From Setaria digitata (lineage: Eukaryota > Nematoda > Chromadorea > Rhabditida > Setariidae), in assembly GCA_003640385.1 (NCBI GenBank), contig RCAB01000536.1, forward strand, positions 1 to 40,548: DNA of 40,548 bases, in the 5' to 3' direction. The stretch's first letter is position 1. Every line of letters begins with the position of its first letter. Below the pieces are notes generated by a model. That model saw only the letters and a list, made by a program, of their open reading frames with translations, had not been told where the DNA came from and made no database searches. A program made the translations under genes and the position numbers. Below are positions 14,301-26,644 of the stretch, in pieces.

Positions 14301-17300
14301 ATGCACGACGTGCTCGTGATAGAGCACTCCCTACTTCATGTATATTTTTTTTCTTTTTTTTTTTTTTTTTTTTTTTTTTTGTTTGAACCGGTCATGATGT
14401 TCAAAGCCTTCTAGTTAGCAGTTTTTATCATCTTTTGTCAACAATGAATTAAGAAAAAATGAAGTAGTTCATCCATTTTGCCACATCCAGGCAGCGGCAT
14501 CGGTTTTTGATAGCCGCATATTTTTTGTTTTATACTTATTTTTTCCTTGCTTTATTCATTTATTTCTTACCATTTAAAAGTTCCAAATTTTTTAGTAAAA
14601 TTTAAATCGTCGGCACCTCGTCGTCATGTTTTACATTACGCAGAAGACTCTAATTTGTTGATACGTTCATTCTGGCAAACTGCAAACAGCATTCTATGGC
14701 TATTTTCATTTGTATGGCAGTTCCGTGGTGATGAGGTATTTTTCTTTTTTAGTGTCTCTTGAAAATATTTAATATATCATCTTAAAAATGCTTTATAATT
14801 TTGGTAGTAACTTTTTGTTCTGAATTACTTTTTTTTTCCAATTATCAAGTTTTTGTGAACACATTATTTTGCTCCTTGCTTACGATGATTAAAATTGTCG
14901 TGTCAAACTTTCACCATTACTATTCATCAGGTAAAAGGCAATTGATATCTTCCTATTGAAATTTCATACTGCGCTGCGAGCATATTAGCTTGATATCTAT
15001 AAATCGTGGAATGAAGCTGCACTTCATTCATATGTTTGCGATTGTTCATTGTCATTCTCATATGATTGGTTCTAATGCAGTTTTATATCCTTTAATATGA
15101 GAAAGGATATTTTTTTTTTCACTGATTTCGTTTTCAGACACGAATAACAGTAAAGCCGGCAAGAACACGTCAAACAAAGACTTTGGTAAAATATCATGCT
15201 GATTCGACTTATCCAATCAAGGGCACTCCTTCAGATAATGGTAAGGCCGCATCTGCTTCTGATTCATCCAGCGCTACAGCTGTATCCGGAAAGCGACATG
15301 GCCACAAAGGGTATGTGTAGGTCATTTTTGTTTATGAGCCTTCTTATTAAAATTATTTGCTAATGCAGGATAAAATGGCAATATTTCTGATTTTAATAAA
15401 AATTCAACTGTATGTAAAACTGCAGAATTCGAAATTGTTCTATTCTCTACAAATTCACACTTGATTTGGTTAGCATCAAACCTAGCAATAGTAGTGTGTG
15501 CCCCGCCTCAAACATGGGATTGAAAAGATGTGGGCTTATATTTGATCAGTAAGAACAAATTCTGCACGAATTTCTATTATCATTTAGAATTTCGTCTAGT
15601 TCAAGCATCTTTCTTCTTTGCTAGAAATCTCTTCCTCTAAAACCACATTATAGCTCTAGTTTATCACCGTATTCAAATGGACACGCGCTACATAGCAGTA
15701 ATTCTCCGAAGAACGTATCGATCAGTGGAGAGTGTAGAAAAGACAAGGTAATAGAACAGATTTTATATTGTTTAAAGCGAATATAGAAAAGGGAATTTTT
15801 GATTTCTTTTGGTATTGAAAGATTTTATGTTCTATCTTTCTTTTTCTTCTCTTTCATAAACATTTGCGTCCCATTTTTATAGGTAAATGCTGAGAAAGCA
15901 TCATCAATGAAAACGAAAGAATCGAAAGAAAGCAGTCGTGCAGGTAAAATTGTCAGGCCCGGTTTTACTTTTTGAATGTAGACCCAGTTTTAATTTTTGA
16001 CTAGGATATCCAAGGTGTATTTTTCCCATTAACTATTTTTATTTTTAAGTCGATTGTGTGCTGATTTCAGAGCTCGCGGGAAGAAGATATTTTAGAAATG
16101 AAGACTTCCTGATAATTTTCAAATTTAAAATTTCCTGTTTACTTCTGTTGCTCTACCTCTCTATATCAATATCTGAGCATATCATTAATTTCAGAATCAA
16201 GTAAAGTACGCTCTAAGTGTACAAGTGAAACTGCAACTACTGCATGGGCATCAGGTAGGCCCAACGGCTATGTTAAGAAGGCAAATTTAGTTAACAAGGA
16301 AGAAAATTCGAGTTCACGGAGTATTAAAAAATCGGAACAAAATTGTCTCTCGCCGAATATTGGTACTGTACGGACTGCAGCAAATAACGAGAATCGTTGT
16401 GATTGGCTGTCACCTCATCGTGAAAAAGCAGTTGATGAAAGGTGAGGATTTGAAAGAAAAAGTCTTTTTAGTAAGTTTCCTTAAGAAAACCATCCGCTGA
16501 ATCATTTTGCATTCAGGTAGGTTTTTTCTAATATTTGAAATTAATGTCCAAATTTTTGGAATTTAAAAGGAAATGTTGCAGTTCTTCACTTTTTTATCAC
16601 CTGTAATATTTTTTCATTTTTCAAATATTTAATAATGGAAGTATTGAATTTCATTACAGATCAGAGGCTGGGTTGAGTGACACGAGTGGTCCACCGGAGT
16701 GGGCGGATGGGTCTATTATTACGAATGGCAAGTTTTTTCCATCTGATAAAATTTTTAAAACCATCATGGTAAAATGACAGAAGTTTTCTCCCCCATTTCA
16801 TTTTCAGATGGAAATGTTGATGCGGAATTCAACGCATTAGCTGATGCTGCTGAATGTTTGTTCCTAACGGACACGAAACTTTCAGCACAACCATTCTCAT
16901 CACGAGATTCTCAGTTATCGCCTGTAACCACTGTGCGTTCGGTTCGCTCAGAACAAAAGAAGGACCCACAGAAGAAACAAGAAGCTTCCTTCGGCAGAAA
17001 TAAAAAAGGTGGTCTTTGTGCAAATAATATATGAGTATCTGACAAAGGATTTATGAAATTTGAATGAAATGCTCCATTTTCAAAAAATTTGAGCATTGGA
17101 CGACTGTGGACGGAACATTCTGGTGTTAAAATTGTTTCAAAATACTGACTTCAGTAGATTTTCTTAATAGAAATATTGGGTCCAATTGGTTCACGGCTGA
17201 GTGATGACAGACCAGGTGCTAATCGACCAAGTGCCTTCATTGAGCAGTTGCAAAGGGAACGAAAATTGGCTGAAGATCAGTATTTGAAAAGTAGGCGGTT

Positions 17301-18298
17301 GAAGGGTTCGTTCCACTTATTTCTTATTATTACGGTTACTAATACATTAGATATAGTTGTTTTGTGATTTTGTTCATTTCTTATCCAGTCTTGGGGAGTG
17401 TTTAAATCTTAATCGATTTTATTTGATAAAAACCAGAACAGGTTAAAACCTGTTCTGTATTAGTCATAAGGTCTCATGGTCGAGACAGATATCTACCGCA
17501 TTTCCAAAGGAAAAATTTTCCTTTTTAGGTGAAAAAGATGAGGTTTGGCCAGGTTTTAACCTTAGACTCCCGACACTACCAGAATATCTCTGGGAGCGTG
17601 ATAATGATTTGCAAGGCAACAGTGAAAGTGTTTGGCATGTACCACCGATTTTTACCAGTAATAATAACTGGTCATTTACATCATCAAACGATCTTATTCA
17701 ACAGCAGACAACTTCAGGCAGTACGTGCAGTTATCTTGCAGAAGCAGTTCGTGCGTCTAGACTTAATCCAGAGGCACCACCGTTTGTTGTTAACGGTCCA
17801 TCAAATTCTCAACCGCAACCAATAAATTTAATAGCAGGTCATTAATTGTTTAGGCTTAGTTAACGGTTCAGTTTTTTTGCATCTTCCGTTTTCTTTTTTT
17901 TTTTTTTTTTTTTTTTTCTCATCATTAGCATTTTTTGTGTGCTTCCACCTTATCAAGTACTTTTAATTGTTTTTTTTTTTTTTTTAATTTGATTATATTT
18001 TTTATACATCTTTTTTCTAGAACCAGTTTTTCCGCCCTCACATTCAGCGTTGTTACCACGGCAAGAAAGATCTGATCGACCTCCTGAAATACATCATCAT
18101 GATACTTATATCGATGACCCGCTGGGTTTATCCGGTAGCCTTTTTGGCCGTGGTGCGACGAATATTTGGGCCAGTGATCCACGTCCACCAGCTAGTGTGA
18201 TACCTCCAGATAGCAGATCTGTGTTAGATTCAAGCTCCACTGCTGGCTATTGGGCCGAGATGTTCATGGCTGATGAAGAGGGTAAGAAATGGGAGTAA
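5324..18298 (+). CDS. tmem-131: TMEM131 family protein, collagen-secretion factor
   Basis: Type I membrane protein of about 1,775-1,785 aa, close to the vertebrate TMEM131 length. Order: signal peptide (residues 1 to about 30), PapD-like domain and further lumenal beta domains to about 1150, one membrane span near 1150-1175, then a 600-residue Ser-rich cytoplasmic tail. Recognition rests on family motifs read from the exons: VKGKGKSNAYRIRP, SDGDLHLELP, FPDSFPGRIS, CTDDCYVG, RNNLTVLEPVVLYGRG and AYLEGDR after the span. Known from the family: the lumenal PapD-like part binds collagen chains and the tail recruits TRAPPIII to move collagen out of the ER, which in nematodes means cuticle collagen. 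Phase closes over the whole chain except around a tiny exon near 10.56 kb. One intron is GC-AG. The start is chosen for the signal peptide and the acceptor 13 bases upstream. Confidence 0.93.
5916..7180 (+). other. tmem-131: TMEM131 PapD-like lumenal domain
   Basis: Exons 2-5 encode the conserved N-terminal domain. It starts at ELQFDEQ and includes EVRVYNPTAS, the VNPGESTTFSVIFLPR strand pair typical of PapD/MSP-like folds, and the signature ending in RPVVGAKIPVN followed by LHNPHPTALRVTEIY. The last exon closes with SLW and the next opens with DIAPYET, matching the family. By family knowledge this domain is the collagen-binding part. Confidence 0.85.
13864..14220 (+). other. tmem-131: TMEM131 membrane span, split by an intron
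   Basis: The hydrophobic run YYSCISALIIFCLICIIACA is split between exons 13699-13887 and 14185-14339 and followed by YLEGDR. The vertebrate span is likewise followed by AYLEAQ, so position and context agree. It separates the lumenal part from the basic, Ser-rich cytoplasmic tail. Confidence 0.85.
16728..16807 (+). other. GC-AG intron in TMEM131
   Basis: The exon ending 16727 is followed by GCAAGT and the next exon starts after TTTTCAG at 16807. Only this donor keeps the phase: the codon split is G + AT (Asp) and gives SIITNDGNVDAEF. A GT 45-50 bases downstream leaves the wrong phase. Apart from the C, the donor fits U1 perfectly, as usual for GC-AG introns. Confidence 0.75.
17434..17457. repeat. 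Perfect palindrome in a TMEM131 intron
   Basis: Two 11-nt perfect arms, CAGAACAGGTT and AACCTGTTCTG, flank a central AA. It lies between exons 17171-17305 and 17529-17837. It is not purely AT, so chance is less likely than for other palindromes in the window. Role unknown. Confidence 0.7.
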
Positions 18299-19683
18299 CT
18301 GTCCACAGCTGTTTTGAAATTGAACACTGATGATAAGAAAGCGGATATAAATTTGCATACAGAATGTTGCTCATATTTACTGTAAATAAAAACAAAGGGA
18401 AAGACCTCACTCGCAGTATCAATATGTGTTATTTATTAAACGAAACATACACAACGATTTTATTATTTTCTCTGTGACTTATACAGATTGATAATAATAA
18501 TACAAAGTATCAGAAGAAAGCGTAGTAATGCTTCTTTTTTGAACACAATTATTTGAAAATATATGTTCTGGCAGGTTGGCTTTTTCATGTTTTACCTACT
18601 TTCATATACATTGCGTTAGCCCGCATGTTGCTTTTTTTGGAAATTGATGCCCATTATATGTTACAGAGGTTTAATCATAATCGAGAAATAATTTTGCTAA
18701 TAGCAAAGTTATTTTCTTACACAAATAATTTTTTTGTTCTTATCAGAAATAATTTTGCTATTTGCGACTAATCAAATTATTATAAAAACTTCAACGTCAG
18801 TCGCTAGTCGGTCCCGACGAAACTACGATTTTAACAATTGATGTGTAGACTGATCCCGTATTCATTCAATTTAATGATTCAGGCTTGGAAATATATAACA
18901 TAGTTATTACAAAGATTTTGTGTTATATTGTGTTTTATCTATTTATTATCCATTTGCCGACGACCTTTTGATTGGAGCATTTCCATGATTTATTAGAATT
19001 TTATCGGAGTTACTTCCAATATATGTGTTTCAGTCAGGCATTTTAAAGGAGTTTAATAACTTTTGAATCTAATTTTCTTTTCCAAGTCGTAATTCTCTTG
19101 ATTATCTCTGATATCAAACAAAATATACAACATGTACATACTATACGTAAATGTAAATATGTTGGAAAACTTCACATATATATATATATACTAACTACTA
19201 GCAGCAGGTGATAACATTTAACTACTGTTATTCTCTATTCTTAATTCTCTTCCTCATTTTGTCGAGTGGGAATTGGCTACTTGGTCGTTGTATTTCTATT
19301 TTGCACTTCTGAAAAATGAATTAATGCTCTTAAATAATTTTAAGCTAGAAATTTTAAAATTATTTTTTATTCGTATTCGTTTGCCATCACCATCACTTCT
19401 GCATGGTATGTCTGCTAAAATTTCCAATAAATTTGACTATAATTTATAATTTTCTAAAAGTGGCTACAAAGGTTTGAAAAATATGAAAAAAAAAGTACAA
19501 AAGATAGTAAGTAGTTGATGGTAATAAAAATCCGATGCAAAATTGCTGATTAAAGCTTTTTCAAAAGAAATTCTTCATTCAGTAATTTAATTTTAAATCC
19601 TTATAATAAGATGTACTACTGTTCAATGTTATTTAGAATTCGATAGATCTGATTTTTCGCCTACTTCCTTTTTCTCTTTTGCT
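18299..19683. other. Convergent intergenic region
   Basis: Between the TMEM131 stop and the phosphatase stop on the other strand. It contains the TMEM131 3' UTR and poly(A) signal. A 16-nt direct repeat (AGAAATAATTTTGCTA) occurs at 18684-18699 and 18745-18760, and a short AT run lies near 19175-19190. A TTTATT at 19366-19371 could be the phosphatase poly(A) signal read on the minus strand, but it is 313 bases after the stop. No gene is supported. Confidence 0.6.
18385..18390 (+). terminator. Poly(A) signal of TMEM131
   Basis: AATAAA 87 bases after the TMEM131 stop, the first canonical signal downstream and at a normal nematode 3' UTR distance. Confidence 0.65.
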
Positions 19684-23489
<3,806 letters not shown>

Positions 23490-23509
23490 GCTTCTATTCA
23501 AGGAATTTG

Positions 23510-23516
23510 CTAAAAT
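23510..23516 (-). promoter_or_regulatory. Probable SL1 acceptor of the phosphatase
   Basis: On the minus strand ATTTTAG ends at 23510 and is followed by 20 bases and then ATG at 23489. The placement matches trans-splice sites of the two other genes. The reading frame is open through it, so this is not proof. Confidence 0.45.
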
Positions 23517-23671
23517 CTTCCGAAATTTTGAAAATTTCAATGTCTCTATACATTGATATATTAGATATATAAACATTAGAAATGCAAATACAAGTATTTG
23601 TAGGGAAAAAGTAAATAAATATAATCAATTATTTACATGCCAGCAGAGGAAAATAAACAATGACAGTGAAC

Positions 23672-23724
23672 TGAATATTTGGATTGTTAATGTTCGTTGC
23701 TAAACAATTAATATGGACTAGCTT
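23672..23724 (-). repeat. Right copy of the 53-bp inverted repeat
   Basis: Reverse complement of 1-53 without mismatch. It lies just upstream of the phosphatase on the side of its promoter and at least 2.6 kb before daf-2. Confidence 0.85.
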
Positions 23725-24113
23725 GTTACTTGCTTAATGATAAAATGATAAGTGACAATTTTTGCTAGTGTCATGATGATTGGAAAAATAGACATATGAG
23801 CTGATCGTGTGACATTTCAATATTTCGAAGCTAAAAAGGTTTGAAATTTTTTTTGAACTTAACACATTCAGTTGTGAAATATTTGATCATCACATACTTG
23901 TTACTTTGATTGCGCAATTATCACTTTAAAACTAAACTTTCAGTTATTTGGGTTATTGCTTTGTTTGCTATTACTCACTCAATAATTTTTAATAATACCA
24001 ATTCTACAACAGTTTTTTGCGCAATATTTTAAAACATAATTTTAGTAACATTTTCACGAATTGTACATTGTTAATAATTATCAAAAAAAAAACTTAATTT
24101 AAGAAGAAAAAAG

Positions 24114-24157
24114 CGTAAAAAAATAATTAAATCTTCTCGATTTAATTATTTTTTACG
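24114..24157. repeat. Near-perfect hairpin
   Basis: The left arm 24114-24133 starts CGTAAAA and ends AAATC. The right arm 24139-24157 is its reverse complement apart from one A missing in the run. The loop is 5 bases. It could form a stable stem in RNA or DNA or be a short foldback element. Confidence 0.75.
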
Positions 24158-24824
24158 ATGATGTGGTCAATTTTAAATGAAATTGCCAGTAACAAATAAT
24201 TTTTTAAAAAAATTTCTTTCTTTTGTTTTAATATGTTTAAAAATTTTTAATTTAAATTCTGAGTAAGTAATTAATTCTAACAATTTTCATTTTTCCCTTT
24301 CGTATAGAGGCAAAAATAATAGGCAGCAGATAACATTTACATTAATATTATTTGATATAACCAAAATGCCAATGAATATTCATCAGATCGAATTAATCCG
24401 ACAGAAAATAAAAGAAAAAAAAATGAAATTAATGGCGAGAAAAATATATTTTTGCTAACATTTTGGGCAGAATTAAAATATTTTATAATTGAAATCGACC
24501 GAACGCTTTCATTAATACAATCGATACTGGAAGTTTGCAAAATTGAGACTGATATTTATATTAGTTAAATCATTTCAAATTATTTATATTATTTTTTAAA
24601 TTATAATAGTTGCTTGAAATATTTTCATCATTTCATATTTTCTCACGACTTTATTGTCCCCAGCAACGAATAGTTTTTTTCTTTTCTTTTTTGTTTGCTT
24701 TTACTTGGAAGAACTTGGCATTCACTATCCGTATAAAAGGCTCAAAAAAACTTTGATTTTATCCTATTTTTCTCTCAGTCCTCTCCTACTCCACCATATT
24801 TCATTAATCATTAATCGATATTCG

Positions 24825-24874
24825 GGGTCATTCTGAGGTCACGAGCTCTACAGTTGCTCATTACTATAAGGTCA
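24825..24874 (+). promoter_or_regulatory. DR5-like nuclear-receptor half-site group
   Basis: GGGTCA (24825-24830), a 5-base spacer TTCTG, then AGGTCA (24836-24841): a direct repeat spaced by five. A third AGGTCA lies at 24869-24874 on the same strand. It is about 1.5 kb before the daf-2 start and 1.3 kb from the phosphatase start. RGGTCA is the generic nuclear hormone receptor half-site. Occupation by any receptor is inference. Confidence 0.4.
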
Positions 24875-25025
24875 TCACCCCCATTAGATAAATATGCGAG
24901 GTTGCTGCTACCTTACCCACTCCAATAAATGATTTTTTCTCCTCATCTTCTTTCCCTTACTTTTTACACTGTTGTAAAAATTTACTTTGCCTTTTTCAAA
25001 GTTCCAAATTAGTCAAGTTATACGA

Positions 25026-25038
25026 TGACCTTTGACCC
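25026..25038 (-). promoter_or_regulatory. DR1-type nuclear-receptor site
   Basis: TGACCTTTGACCC reads on the minus strand as GGGTCA-A-AGGTCA, a canonical DR1 element of the HNF4/RXR type without mismatch. It lies 1.3 kb upstream of the daf-2 ATG and 150 bases after the DR5-like group. Confidence 0.4.
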
Positions 25039-25360
25039 GCAAACTTATCCTTTCTATCTGAAGTTCACATCAATTACTGACAACGATTATCAAAACTATT
25101 AATTATATTTGTAATTAAAGCTACAATACCACTACTACCACTCGGAATTGCACAAACATATAATGATAACAATTATCAAAATCATCATTAGCCGGAAAAA
25201 ATACTGAACGAATAAAATTAAAGCATAATTTTATTGCCTTATTATGACAGCGATCATTACTTGTAATCATCATCACATCTACTGCTTTTGTTGATTTAAT
25301 AATTTTTCGTAAGCAATTACTAATGAATGAAATAAGTGAAAAATCAAATAATTTTTTATA

Positions 25361-25511
25361 GCCTTTATGACCAAGGCTAAACTAACGATTAAACTCTCGA
25401 CGACCACGATTAAACTAATCATCATTAGGCCTTTATAATCAGGATCAAACTACCACCTGGCTACATGACCAGGTTGACTGTCTCTTGGCCCATATATGGT
25501 CAGGATCAAAA
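25361..25511 (+). repeat. Three degenerate copies of a 24-26 bp motif
   Basis: Copies start at 25361, 25429 and 25488. The first two share GCCTTTAT, then an ATCAGGATCAAACTA-like half; the third has GCCCATATATGG before the same half. The core GATYAAACTA also occurs near 25387 and 25408. An ACCTGG/CCAGGT inverted pair lies between the second and third copies. Confidence 0.55.
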
Positions 25512-26322
25512 TTGTCCTAATGTAGCGTAGCAACTGTCAGTTCGATAAAATCCAATCACGGCAATCTACCAGCCAGTGAGATGAAGAATTTAAAGAATTT
25601 TAAGCTGTCAATCATTTATTTGCTCACTCTGGCCGTATAATATACATTCCCTCGAAAATTGACGTCATTTGTTTGTTTTTTTTTTCGTCCGTTCCGCCTT
25701 TTTTGTTTTCACTAGTTTTGTTGCTTGTAATTAACTTATTCCTTCTCATAACATCTCATTAAGCCTCATTACCAAAATGTCATTAATTAGCTGCTAGATA
25801 TTAGGATATCGCGGGAATCTTTTTTTGTTATGTGCTATTCACTTCATCGGATTATTTCTGTTCTTTTCCCTTTTTTTGTGTAAATTTATCTTCTAGCAAA
25901 AATTGCATAACATAAATTGTACATTAAATTTATGACAAGTTTTAATTTTGTTTCTTTTTTCCTTTTTTGAAATAGGAATTACTCCTAATTGTTTTTCAAT
26001 CCAGTTTGTAGTAAATGATTTGATGATAAACTAACTAAATGAAATTTTTAAAATGAGAAAAACTAAAATAAGCTATAAAATATTATCTTTTTAATAGTTC
26101 AAAATAACTTGGAATGAAATGTGTTACAATGAAAAATATTTGTATGCTTTGCAAATATTAATAAAAAGTTAACATTTATAATCATCAAAAGATGCTTAAT
26201 GCTATCCTAAATTATTTGTCTCTTTTATCGCCATATTGTCACAAAGTATTGTTTGAAAATTTTTGTTCTTTTTCATATTTTAGATTAAATAGTATTTGAT
26301 AACTGAATCAGTTTTGCTGCTT

Positions 26323-26329
26323 TCTGCAG
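26323..26329 (+). promoter_or_regulatory. Probable SL1 trans-splice acceptor of daf-2
   Basis: The tract TGCTTTCTGCAG ends at 26329, 25 bases before the ATG at 26355. No upstream coding exon was found, so a spliced-leader site is the simplest reading. Confidence 0.55.
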
Positions 26330-26338
26330 CTTCGGGAT

Positions 26339-26377
26339 ATGGAGTTTGTATTCGATGTGGAGTATTTGGATATTTAG
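26339..26377 (+). promoter_or_regulatory. Short upstream ORF overlapping the daf-2 start
   Basis: ATG at 26339 opens 12 codons in another frame and stops at TAG 26375-26377, past the daf-2 ATG at 26355. If the leader joins at 26329 this ORF stays in the mRNA and would compete with the true start. Confidence 0.4.
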
Positions 26378-26604
26378 CTTACTTGCAATTCCCGTAAGTT
26401 ACTTTATTTTGATATCAGATAAGGAAATTTGTTGACAAAAGAAAATGATGCAATTCCTGTATAAATTTTAATTTTTGTAAAAAACATTTCATTTCACTAC
26501 CAAATATTTCTTCGTGGTTCACATTTCGTAATTAAGATGTCGTACTTCAAATTTTCTAGAAGAAAGCATTTGTTCGTTTACTTCCCTTTTCTCGAGTCTC
26601 AAAA

Positions 26605-26644
<40 letters not shown>

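Larger units (their letters stand above)
5324..18298 (+). other. tmem-131: TMEM131 exon map
   Basis: Coding exons read by hand: 5324-5550, 5916-5987, 6228-6348, 6572-6685, 6971-7180, 7672-7869, 8071-8205, 8556-8655, 8877-9036, 9119-9266, 9535-9702, 9959-10033, 10276-10440, 10562-10591 (doubtful), 10704-10822, 11022-11130, 11289-11472, 11743-11836, 11925-12003, 12129-12230, 12368-12627, 12718-12819, 13004-13152, 13385-13574, 13699-13887, 14185-14339, 14596-14735, 15138-15310, 15660-15747, 15883-15943, 16195-16441, 16660-16727, 16808-17008, 17171-17305 (or ending 17290), 17529-17837, 18021-18298. Each junction keeps the frame. Weak spots are the GTGCTT donor at 9267, the doubtful exon, and the acceptors at 8555 and 13003, which lack a pyrimidine tract. 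Confidence 0.8.
15138..18298 (+). other. tmem-131: TMEM131 cytoplasmic tail exons
   Basis: Exons 15138-18298 code a low-complexity tail rich in Ser, Asn, Pro and Lys. Exon 15138-15310 begins the tail and 16195-16441 is its first long exon. The last two exons carry a more structured end with conserved-looking aromatic motifs, including the PTLPEYLWERD stretch and the final SSTAGYWAEMF. In the family the C-terminal tail contacts the TRAPPIII subunit TRAPPC8; which residues do so here cannot be told. Confidence 0.7.
23577..26329. other. Divergent intergenic region, phosphatase and daf-2
   Basis: About 2.8 kb between divergent genes, presumably holding both promoters. It contains the right inverted-repeat copy, a hairpin, nuclear-receptor-like half-sites and a degenerate repeat cluster. 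The part from about 24.7 to 25.65 kb is less AT-rich than the rest. No coding exon is supported. Confidence 0.6.

Noticed and set aside
18553..18771. 72-codon hydrophobic open frame after TMEM131
   Set aside because: Lies beyond the poly(A) signal, composition typical of translated AT-rich DNA, contains a direct repeat, no homology recognised.
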